Shown here piece after piece: positions 1 to 5,104 of a DNA stretch of 5,104 nt (the stretch's first letter is position 1; each line of letters opens with the position of its first letter). This stretch comes from Opitutaceae bacterium UBA6669 (GTDB lineage: Bacteria; Verrucomicrobiota; Verrucomicrobiia; Opitutales; Opitutaceae), in assembly GCA_002455175.1 (NCBI GenBank), contig DKKJ01000212.1, forward strand, positions 1-5,104, in the 5' to 3' direction. The position numbers and the translations under genes were made by a program. Under the pieces are notes generated by a model. The model did no database searches. It had not been told where the DNA came from and saw only the letters and a list, made by a program, of their open reading frames with translations.

Positions 1-1566
1 ACGCCGATGAACGGCATCCTCGGCTTTGCCCAACTCCTCACCCGGACTCGCCTCGATGCCCGACAGAGTGAGTATGTCCGTACCATTTCGTCTTCGGGCC
101 AGGCGCTACTCGGCATCATCAACGATATCCTCGACTTTTCCAAACTTGAGGCCGGAAGAACCGAGGCCGACCTACACCCAATCGTGCTTCGCCACCTCAT
201 CGAAGAGACCATTGAATTGCTCTCCCCGCAAGCTCGGGACAAGCACCTTGAGTTGGGATACTGGATGGCGAGTGATGTTCCTGAAGGCATTTTTACCGAT
301 GGTCCCAAGGTCCGACAAATCCTTCTCAATCTTGTCGGTAACGCAGTTAAGTTCACCGATCGCGGCCACGTGGTGCTCAGCGTCACACTCGCCTCACGCT
401 CCTCATCCGAAAATCCGCAGCTGGAGTTCCACGTCATGGACTCGGGAATTGGCATCCCGTCGGAACGCTTGGAACGCCTCTTCAAACCGTTTTCGCAAGG
501 CGATGCTTCCGTCTCACGCCGCTACGGAGGCACCGGCTTGGGACTGGCGATCTGTGACCGATTGACGCGACTGCTCGGCGGAGAAATGCTCGTCAGTAGC
601 ACTCCTGAAAAAGGGAGCGACTTCTGCTTCACGCTTCCTTGGACCGAGGCCGACGTCACCACGATGATGGACCGCGCTGCGGTGATGTCCTCCTCCGAGC
701 TGACTCAAATTTTGTTCGGCAAGCGACTGCTCATTGTGGATACGTTCGCCGCAAGTTACCGTCTACTCCATCCGTTGCTGAGCTCTCACGGGGCAGACCT
801 GCGCTCGGCTGAATCACTCGAGGAGGGTCAAGCGCTTCATCAGGCAGAGCGCTTTGACCTTATTATTGCTGATCGTTCGTTAGGCACTGATCTTACGGCC
901 CATTTCTCGGATACGAAACTAGGTACGGAGCAGGTGATGGTAGTCATGAGTTCAACACCAGTGGGCGATCGCTCTTTTCTACCAGTCCCGAAACACCCGC
1001 TCATCAAACCCCTCCGAGCTGAAACCGCATTAGCCACCCTTGCCCGGGCCCTTCAAAGCCAAGACTCCCCATCAGTCGAACGCTCAGCATCTCCGGACGC
1101 TTCGACTCACAACGATCGCGAGTTTGCTCGCCGGCATCCTTTACGCATTGCGGTAATCGACGACAATGCGGTTAACCTCCGGGTCGCTGCAGCCACCCTA
1201 GAAGGCCTTGGCTATGCCCCCACTCTTTTCGGTGACGCACTTTCAGCCCTTCCTAAATTTCGCGATCAAGGATTTGACCTGGCATTGATGGATGTACAAA
1301 TGCCCGGCATGGACGGCCTTGAAGCCACTCGCCGTGTTCGACAAGACAGTGCCGCGACAAAACTGCCACGCCTCTACATCATTGCACTTACAGGTGGAAC
1401 CATGCCGGAAGAACGTGCTGCCTGTTTCGAAGCAGGTATGGATGATTTTCTTTCTAAACCTTTGGCCCGCGAAGCCTTGAAGTCCGCATTGTCACTCGCG
1501 GCCGCCACGCTCACCTGTGCCTTGCCATTCTCCTCCCAAAGTCCGGCGCAAACGCAGGCAAATTGA
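1..1566 (+). CDS. Hybrid sensor histidine kinase, C-terminal part (HisKA-HATPase-REC-REC), 5' end outside window
   Basis: The reading frame is open from base 1 (T-P-M-N-G-I), so the gene starts upstream. TPMNGILGF is the end of the H-box; in this family the phospho-acceptor His lies four residues before the first visible Thr, just outside the window. Numbering from the Met at base 7: rest of HisKA to about 50 (ILDFSKLEAG); HATPase_c about 95-212 with N-box N108 and N112, G1 box D145-x-G-x-G149, F-box F159/F162 and G2 box GGTGLGL at 174-180; receiver 1 about 238-350; receiver 2 about 378-500 with acidic pair D385/D386, phospho-Asp D429 (LMDVQMPGMDG), T462 and K484. Receiver 1 keeps a candidate phospho-Asp (D289) and Lys (K334) but has only one acidic residue (D245) where two are usual. 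No HPt domain follows; the C-terminal tail is short. The protein should autophosphorylate and pass phosphate to its own receivers. The sensor region and signal are not visible. Family assignment is firm; pathway is unknown. Confidence 0.96.
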   Translation, partial: TPMNGILGFAQLLTRTRLDARQSEYVRTISSSGQALLGIINDILDFSKLEAGRTEADLHPIVLRHLIEETIELLSPQARDKHLELGYWMASDVPEGIFTDGPKVRQILLNLVGNAVKFTDRGHVVLSVTLASRSSSENPQLEFHVMDSGIGIPSERLERLFKPFSQGDASVSRRYGGTGLGLAICDRLTRLLGGEMLVSSTPEKGSDFCFTLPWTEADVTTMMDRAAVMSSSELTQILFGKRLLIVDTFAASYRLLHPLLSSHGADLRSAESLEEGQALHQAERFDLIIADRSLGTDLTAHFSDTKLGTEQVMVVMSSTPVGDRSFLPVPKHPLIKPLRAETALATLARALQSQDSPSVERSASPDASTHNDREFARRHPLRIAVIDDNAVNLRVAAATLEGLGYAPTLFGDALSALPKFRDQGFDLALMDVQMPGMDGLEATRRVRQDSAATKLPRLYIIALTGGTMPEERAACFEAGMDDFLSKPLAREALKSALSLAAATLTCALPFSSQSPAQTQAN

Positions 1567-1672
1567 GGTGCTCAGCCTGTTTTTGAGAAATCTCAGTTAG
1601 AACCGTCACTCGTTCCGATTTTTGGAGTCTAGAGAGCACCGATTATTCGGCCTGCCATGAGCCTACGGTGTG

Positions 1673-1697
1673 CGCAGACAAGCGGGATTTGTCTGCG
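1673..1697. repeat. Perfect 9-bp inverted repeat in the spacer between kinase and transglutaminase-like gene
   Basis: CGCAGACAA (1673-1681) is followed after seven bases (GCGGGAT) by its exact reverse complement TTGTCTGCG (1689-1697). It lies 107 bases after the kinase stop and 71 bases before the next start. No T-run follows on either strand, so it is not a standard intrinsic terminator. It could be a transcript 3'-end hairpin, a site for a dimeric regulator, or chance. The remainder of the 202-base spacer (1567-1768) shows nothing else I can support. Confidence 0.45.
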
Positions 1698-1747
1698 AAC
1701 CACCTGCCGTCGCGACCACGGTCACTACGGTTGCTTTGTCCTTAAGA

Positions 1748-1753
1748 TAGAAT
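1748..1753 (+). promoter_or_regulatory. Possible -10 element ahead of the transglutaminase-like gene
   Basis: TAGAAT matches TATAAT at five of six positions and lies 15 bases before the ATG at 1769. No convincing -35 hexamer lies 16-18 bases further upstream; TTGCTT at 1731-1736 is too close. If real, the transcript would have a leader of only about 9 bases, which would fit the absence of a Shine-Dalgarno sequence. This is a weak call. Confidence 0.2.
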
Positions 1754-1768
1754 GTCCTCACCCTTTGT

Positions 1769-2659
1769 ATGAAGCGGATCCAAATCGACCACGAAACAAA
1801 CTACGACTACACTGAATTCGTCACTCTCGGCCCTCACCGTCTCATGATCCGCCCGCGAGCCGGCCACGATATCCGCGTCGATCATACCGAGCTGACGATC
1901 TCCGTTCCCCACACGCTGACCTGGCACCGCGACATCTACGGAAACTCAGTCGCTGTCGTTAATTTTCACGAATCCGCTCAACACCTTTCGATTCGCAGTC
2001 GCGTGACGCTCCAACACTTCGAGGCGGAACCTCAGGTTTTCCGCTTAGATGACAAAGCCTTGGTCTTTCCCTTTTACTCAGACCTTTCCGATCGCATTGA
2101 GATGATCCCTTATCAAATGCTGTGCTTCCCTAGTGATAACAGCGCCGTAGGAGCTTGGGCATCACAGTTCTGGCGTCCGGGTCAGGTGATAGAAACCTCT
2201 TTGCTCTTGGACAATATTTGTCAGTCCATTGCGCGCAATTTTATGTATATGCGGCGTGAAGAGCCGGGGGTACAGCGCCCCTCAGAAACGCTGCAACGTC
2301 TCTCCGGATCATGCCGGGATTTCGCCACTTTATTCATCGAAACGTGCCGCTTCTTCGGTTTTGCCGCACGTTTTGTCAGTGGATACCTGCACAACCCAAA
2401 TGCGTTGACCAGTGACAACTCAACTCATGCTTGGGCCGAGGTCTACCTCCCTGGCTTAGGCTGGAAGGGGTTCGACACGACCAGCGGTCTCGTCACAGGT
2501 CATGATCATATCGCCACCGCTGTCACCCGACATCCCGCGGATGCCCCGCCTATCTCCGGGAGTTTCTTTGCCACGCCAAATGTACAATCTAATATGCGCG
2601 TGACCGTCCAGGTGAGCGAGCTCTTCGACGAATTGGCTGGGACTGTCGTCTCGAGCTGA
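1769..2659 (+). CDS. Transglutaminase-like family protein (bacterial transglutaminase-like N-terminal domain plus papain-like core)
   Basis: This complete 296-residue protein opens with the N-terminal beta domain typical of the family (HETNYDYTEFVTLGPHRL, residues 8-25), ending in the RPRAGHD stretch. The catalytic core carries the Cys-His-Asp triad: C182 in GSCRDFATLF, H220 in STHAWAEVYLPG, and D236 in GWKGFDTTSG. SGYLHNP at 204-210 is also characteristic. All three residues are intact, so an active thiol enzyme (peptidase, amidase or acyl transferase) is expected; the substrate is unknown for most such proteins. No signal peptide or membrane segment is visible, so it is probably cytoplasmic. 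The start at 1769 is chosen because MKRIQIDHET matches the usual N-terminus. No Shine-Dalgarno sequence precedes it (bases just upstream are TCCTCACCCTTTGT). Its stop lies two bases from the stop of the convergent downstream gene. In many genomes such genes sit beside alpha-E or circularly permuted ATP-grasp genes; none is seen here. Confidence 0.93.
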   Translation: MKRIQIDHETNYDYTEFVTLGPHRLMIRPRAGHDIRVDHTELTISVPHTLTWHRDIYGNSVAVVNFHESAQHLSIRSRVTLQHFEAEPQVFRLDDKALVFPFYSDLSDRIEMIPYQMLCFPSDNSAVGAWASQFWRPGQVIETSLLLDNICQSIARNFMYMRREEPGVQRPSETLQRLSGSCRDFATLFIETCRFFGFAARFVSGYLHNPNALTSDNSTHAWAEVYLPGLGWKGFDTTSGLVTGHDHIATAVTRHPADAPPISGSFFATPNVQSNMRVTVQVSELFDELAGTVVSS

Positions 2660-2664
2660 GCTCA
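2657..2664. other. Convergent gene junction: both stop codons inside one 8-bp palindrome
   Basis: The rightward gene ends with TGA at 2657-2659 and the leftward gene ends with TGA read from 2664 to 2662. Together with the two bases between them they form the palindrome TGAGCTCA. There is no room for a terminator between the genes, so each transcript must end inside, or run through, the opposite gene. Confidence 0.85.
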
Positions 2665-3237
2665 TCGAATGGTTTTGAATGTGATCCGCTTAAATCCGGC
2701 ATCCTGACAAGCGTTTGTCGCCGCCAATATCCATGCCACGGGCGGATCTCCACGGGACTCGATTTCTACCTCTGAGTCGGGCGCGAGCGCAGCCATTGCG
2801 CGCAATCGCTTCCTGAGTTGGGCCAACGCCTGCAATTCCGGCACCACCGCAAACGAGGTGTGCCCACCGACAGTGATGGCAAGGGAAGGTGCTCGCATCG
2901 CGTTGAGCGGCTGGGCGCGAGTAAGGCGCGAATGGCCGACCTCCGAAAGTTTGAGAACCGTTTGGTCACCATTTCGCTCCAAGACCAAGTGCTCCTTTTC
3001 CCGATCAAAAGAAATCAGCTGATACTGATCAAATTGCTGGCCCAGTGTGCGCCACACGCCTGCGCCATTGGGCGTTCGCGAAAGCGCGAAAGAAGGTCCG
3101 TCCTTAGACTGGTAATATCCCTGCCAAAAAACAGTTGCCGATAGCGGAGCAAGCACGATACCCGCCAATACGATCAGCGCCACAACCTTGAGAAAGACGA
3201 AGCACCGTCGAACATAAGCAGAGCCTAGCCTGAGCAT
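2662..3237 (-). CDS. Single-pass membrane protein with ExbD/TolR-like C-terminal segment
   Basis: This 191-residue protein has basic residues near the start (R3, R10, R11), then one hydrophobic segment at about 15-38 (FLKVVALIVLAGIVLAP), giving a likely N-in, C-out topology. The final 35 or so residues (VEIES, then DPPVAWILAATNACQDAGFKRITFKTI, about 157-190) resemble the end of ExbD/TolR proteins, where a beta strand, a helix with V..V/I..A, and a final AG-x-K/R-I strand are typical. ExbD/TolR proteins work with ExbB/TolQ proton channels to energise outer-membrane processes. At 191 residues it is longer than the usual 130-150, with a central region (about 45-150) that I do not recognise, and the TM-proximal Asp typical of ExbD is not seen in the helix. 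No ExbB gene is in the window. The ATG at 3237 is preceded by GGGAAGAG seven bases upstream. The ExbD link is an inference from the C-terminus; hypothetical membrane protein is the safe call. Confidence 0.8.
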   Translation of the reverse strand: MLRLGSAYVRRCFVFLKVVALIVLAGIVLAPLSATVFWQGYYQSKDGPSFALSRTPNGAGVWRTLGQQFDQYQLISFDREKEHLVLERNGDQTVLKLSEVGHSRLTRAQPLNAMRAPSLAITVGGHTSFAVVPELQALAQLRKRLRAMAALAPDSEVEIESRGDPPVAWILAATNACQDAGFKRITFKTIR

Positions 3238-3244
3238 GCGATGA

Positions 3245-3252
3245 CTCTTCCC
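3245..3252 (-). promoter_or_regulatory. Probable ribosome binding site of the ExbD-like gene
   Basis: On the minus strand GGGAAGAG lies seven bases before the ATG at 3237. This purine-rich block at normal spacing supports that start. The other two starts in the window lack such a block. Confidence 0.35.
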
Positions 3253-3270
3253 ATCTCTCGGTCGAAGAAC

Positions 3271-3285
3271 AAGGCGGAAGGCCTT
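3271..3285. repeat. Small hairpin in the spacer between the two leftward genes
   Basis: AAGGC (3271-3275) and GCCTT (3281-3285) flank a five-base loop. The spacer is 110 bases long (3238-3347) and this is the clearest fold in it. Read leftward, the direction of the flanking genes, it is followed by GTTCTT, a poor U-tract. A weak terminator or attenuator after the oxidoreductase gene is possible, but the stem is short. Confidence 0.2.
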
Positions 3286-3347
3286 TTCTGATCTAGGGAG
3301 TTTCCCTTCGACAGGTACCTAGGCCCTCCGTGACACTGCGATGTCCG

Positions 3348-4475
3348 TCAGCGACGAGGCAGGTCGACCCGTTTTCCGGTCCGTGCAGACTCTCGAGCCG
3401 CGTCGAGTATCTCAGTGACCACAAGGTTGTTTTCCAATGAAGATAGCCCAGACGGTTCGATCTCCTTGCGGACAACAGCAGCGAAATAGGAAATCGGTCC
3501 GGCATGCGGCGCCTGTAAGGCCGCGGGAACTCGTTTCGCTTCTGCCTCCTTCCCTAACCGTACACGGATCTCATTAGCGCGCGGGGCAATCACATAGCCT
3601 TGCGTTCCGTATACCTCGATATCCTTACGAGAAAACGGCCAGTTCCACGAAGCCTGGATCACGCCTTGAAAGCGGGGATAGGTCAGCAGAATGGTCGCCT
3701 CGTCATCAACGTTCGGATACAGATGCGGCTTGATCTGCTGGGTCACCGCGTGCACGGCGAGGGGCCTCTGTCCGTCCACGAGCCAGGTGATCAAATTGGC
3801 GCCATAACACCCAAAATCCATGAGCGCGCCTCCTCCATTGAGCATCGGGTCCGTAAGCCATGAGAGGAATTCCTGGGAGCAGCCGATTTCAATCGGGCCA
3901 CTGTGTCCATCGTTCACCATGATTTTCCTCAGATCTCCGATCGCTTTCTCCTCGCGGACCAACTCCCACAGCGCGCGGTGAGCAGGATACCACGTGGTTT
4001 CATAATTCACGATCACCGGTACCCCCGCTTTCTCCGAAGCCGTCGCCATACGCCGAGCATGCTCCATCGAGACCGCAAGCGGCTTCTCCATCATAACCGG
4101 AAGTCCTCGAGCCACACAGGCCTCCACCACCTCTACGTGATCGTAGGTGCTGGTGAAAACGGCCACGGCGTCTACGGACGTCGCGGCGAAAAGGGAGGCC
4201 AGCGACGAGTGAAAGAGAGACCGCTCCAGACCAAAACTCTTGGCGAAACGCGCTTGAAGTGCGTCATCAGGATCCACCAATCCAACGAGCTGGACGTCTG
4301 ACTGGGCCTGCAAACCACGAATAAAGCCACCCGCGTGCCCATGAACCAAACCCACCAATGCCAGCCGTCCCGGCGGTTTCTCGGCGGCTCGCGCTTCGCT
4401 CAGGAAAAACGAAAAAATCAGCCCAACGCAAAAGAGAAGGTAAGCCAATCGAGGCCGAGGGATGTCGAGTAACAT
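3348..4475 (-). CDS. Gfo/Idh/MocA family oxidoreductase with Sec-type signal peptide
   Basis: The protein is 375 residues from the ATG at 4475. Residues 1-30 form a signal peptide: short basic n-region (R7, R9), hydrophobic core LAYLLFCVGLIFSFFL, and a cleavage site after ARA30. The Rossmann domain follows, with a glycine-rich loop LVGLVHGHAGG near 40-50, acidic D68 at the end of the second strand (VGLVDPDD), and the hallmark EKP at 130-132, whose Lys is the usual catalytic or cofactor-contacting residue. The C-terminal substrate domain carries GGGALMDFGCYGANL (214-228), close to the D-x-G-x-Y form of glucose-fructose oxidoreductase and dihydrodiol dehydrogenase relatives. It probably oxidises or reduces a sugar-like substrate with NAD(P), outside the inner membrane if the signal is used. 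A longer frame to a TTG at 4601 exists, but its extra 42 residues look non-coding and that TTG sits in the loop of a terminator-like hairpin. ATG codons at 4571 and 4595 are also possible. No Shine-Dalgarno sequence precedes 4475. Substrate is unknown. Confidence 0.9.
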   Translation of the reverse strand: MLLDIPRPRLAYLLFCVGLIFSFFLSEARAAEKPPGRLALVGLVHGHAGGFIRGLQAQSDVQLVGLVDPDDALQARFAKSFGLERSLFHSSLASLFAATSVDAVAVFTSTYDHVEVVEACVARGLPVMMEKPLAVSMEHARRMATASEKAGVPVIVNYETTWYPAHRALWELVREEKAIGDLRKIMVNDGHSGPIEIGCSQEFLSWLTDPMLNGGGALMDFGCYGANLITWLVDGQRPLAVHAVTQQIKPHLYPNVDDEATILLTYPRFQGVIQASWNWPFSRKDIEVYGTQGYVIAPRANEIRVRLGKEAEAKRVPAALQAPHAGPISYFAAVVRKEIEPSGLSSLENNLVVTEILDAARESARTGKRVDLPRR

Positions 4476-4584
4476 AAGAAGGGTATCTCGACAGCATCGC
4501 AGAAGACCCCACCTGGCGATAGCGAAACGCCGGCCCGAGCAACGGCCCAACCCTTCGAGTGCGTTCGCCATCCCCAAAATGCGA

Positions 4585-4617
4585 CCGCACGTCATTACCA
4601 AGAGTACAGACGTGCGG
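4585..4617 (-). terminator. Terminator-like hairpin after the upstream Gfo/Idh/MocA gene
   Basis: CCGCACGTC (4585-4593) and GACGTGCGG (4609-4617) are perfect 9-bp GC-rich arms around a 15-base loop. In the leftward direction the hairpin begins 26 bases past the TAG stop of the upstream gene and is followed by TCGCATTTTGGGG, so a short T-run starts five bases after the stem. The position suits a transcription terminator; the large loop and displaced, short T-run make it imperfect. If it works, the downstream oxidoreductase gene needs its own promoter within about 4476-4584, where I could not identify convincing hexamers. Confidence 0.5.
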
Positions 4618-4630
4618 AAAGACTCCCGCC

Positions 4631-4648
4631 GCGAAGCCTAGGCTACGC
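4631..4648. repeat. Imperfect 18-bp palindrome over the stop codon of the upstream Gfo/Idh/MocA gene
   Basis: GCGAAGCCTAGGCTACGC is symmetric at 16 of 18 positions, with a perfect 10-bp core AGCCTAGGCT at 4635-4644. The core includes two bases of the leftward TAG stop (4645-4643). The centre has no loop, so RNA folding would be poor. It could be a protein site or chance. Confidence 0.35.
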
Positions 4649-5104
4649 CCGTTGCCAATCGTTACGCTCGCTTCGCGACCGCAACGCATCGGCAGCCTTA
4701 TCACCCTTAAAGGCTTCCTTGACTGGATCCCACTTAACTGGACGGCCAAGCTCGAGCGAGATCGCGCCAATATGCAGCGCAGAGCTCAGACGATGGAGCG
4801 CTTCCGCGGTGTACATCGGGGGCTGACCATTCTTGAGGCAATCGAGGAAATCACGTTGTTCACGAGGACGGCGCGCCCAGATCTTGTTGGTCTTCGGATC
4901 GTACTTTTTCCGGAAGATTTCTCGATTGCTCGCGTCCATCTGACCTTCCCACCCCTGGCAGCTCACCCAGCCGTCGGTACCTTCCAGGCGGATAAAAACT
5001 TGCCCTGACTTCACATCGAGGGTCACGCCGTTCTTGTACTCATACTCAAGGTGGTACGTCTGCGGCACGGTATTAATCGAGTTTGCGGGAATAACCCCCG
5101 TTCC
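4643..5104 (-). CDS. Gfo/Idh/MocA family oxidoreductase, C-terminal part, 5' end outside window
   Basis: The leftward frame is open from the window edge at 5104 to a TAG at 4645-4643, giving 153 visible residues. An internal GTG at 5068 could be mistaken for a start, but the 12 codons before it (GTGVIPANSINT) are in frame and match the family, so the gene runs off the edge. The visible part is the beta-rich C-terminal domain: YHLEYEYKNGVTL strand pair, GTDGWVSCQGWEGQ, then the closing helices EQRDFLDCLKNGQPP and ALHRLSSALHIGAISLELG, and the tail KWDPVKEAFKGD with a final RNDW motif. This ending is typical of the large Gfo/Idh/MocA expansions of Verrucomicrobiota and Planctomycetota, often encoded with sugar-catabolic genes. 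The NAD-binding half, the EKP motif and any Tat signal are not visible, so cofactor, location and substrate cannot be given. It lies upstream of, and is co-directional with, a second family member, but a terminator-like hairpin separates them. Confidence 0.93.
   Translation of the reverse strand, partial: GTGVIPANSINTVPQTYHLEYEYKNGVTLDVKSGQVFIRLEGTDGWVSCQGWEGQMDASNREIFRKKYDPKTNKIWARRPREQRDFLDCLKNGQPPMYTAEALHRLSSALHIGAISLELGRPVKWDPVKEAFKGDKAADALRSRSERNDWQRA

Noticed and set aside
26..565. 179-codon rightward ORF overlapping the histidine kinase in another frame
   Set aside because: The kinase frame carries all family motifs; this frame has serine-, alanine- and arginine-rich sequence with no recognisable domain and is a shadow.
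1584..1595. TGAG-AAAT-CTCA hairpin just after the kinase stop as a terminator
   Set aside because: The stem is only four base pairs, AT-containing, with no T-run behind it.
3903..4301. 132-codon rightward ORF opposite the secreted oxidoreductase
   Set aside because: It is antisense to the Rossmann domain with the EKP motif and looks like a shadow frame rich in His and Arg.
4476..4601. N-terminal extension of the secreted oxidoreductase from TTG at 4601
   Set aside because: The 42 residues are rich in Cys, Arg and Gly without family similarity, the TTG lies in a hairpin loop, and a clean signal peptide begins at the ATG at 4475.
4267..4770. 167-codon leftward ORF bridging both oxidoreductase genes
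   Set aside because: It overlaps the 3' end of one family gene and the 5' end of the other in a different frame, and its arginine- and serine-rich translation has no domain.
4559..5008. 149-codon rightward ORF opposite the upstream Gfo/Idh/MocA gene
   Set aside because: The opposite strand encodes a clear conserved C-terminal domain over the same bases; this translation has no recognisable motif.
4643..5068. GTG at 5068 as the start of a small 141-residue protein
   Set aside because: The frame stays open to the window edge and the codons before it continue the conserved C-terminal domain, so this is a truncated view of a larger gene.
1..5104. A novel defence, mobile or RNA-based system
   Set aside because: No repeat array, transposase, integrase, nuclease, reverse transcriptase or structured RNA signature was seen; all long frames fit known housekeeping or metabolic families or a plausible membrane protein.

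Overview
The window is chromosomal bacterial DNA of moderately high GC. It holds five protein-coding genes, two of them cut by the window edges. I see no tRNA, rRNA, CRISPR array, insertion sequence or phage gene. The best taxonomic hint is the C-terminal half of a Gfo/Idh/MocA oxidoreductase at the right edge. Its ending (LGRPVKWDPVKEAFKGD, then RNDW) is the style common in Verrucomicrobiota and Planctomycetota paralogues. Together with a second, secreted Gfo/Idh/MocA protein, an ExbD-like protein, and two starts without a Shine-Dalgarno sequence, this suggests a member of the PVC group, more likely Verrucomicrobiota. That is an inference from protein style only.

Layout: the left half reads rightward. 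It starts inside a hybrid sensor histidine kinase (1-1566), just after its phospho-acceptor histidine. The kinase continues through the ATPase domain and two receiver domains, the first of which looks degenerate. A 202-base spacer containing one perfect inverted repeat follows, then a complete transglutaminase-like cysteine protease family gene (1769-2659).

The right half reads leftward: the C-terminal part of a Gfo/Idh/MocA dehydrogenase (4643 to beyond 5104), a terminator-like hairpin (4585-4617), a second Gfo/Idh/MocA protein with a Sec-type signal peptide (best start 4475), and a 191-residue single-pass membrane protein with an ExbD/TolR-like C-terminal tail (2662-3237). The two halves converge on stop codons only two bases apart.

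The genes do not form an obvious single pathway. The two oxidoreductases suggest sugar or polyol oxidation, one probably cytoplasmic or Tat-exported (its N-terminus is outside the window) and one across the inner membrane. The kinase and the transglutaminase-like protein have no visible functional link to them. I regard this as a mostly ordinary genomic region. The points most worth a second look are the secreted oxidoreductase, the enlarged ExbD-like protein with no ExbB partner in view, the degenerate first receiver domain, and the tightly convergent gene ends.
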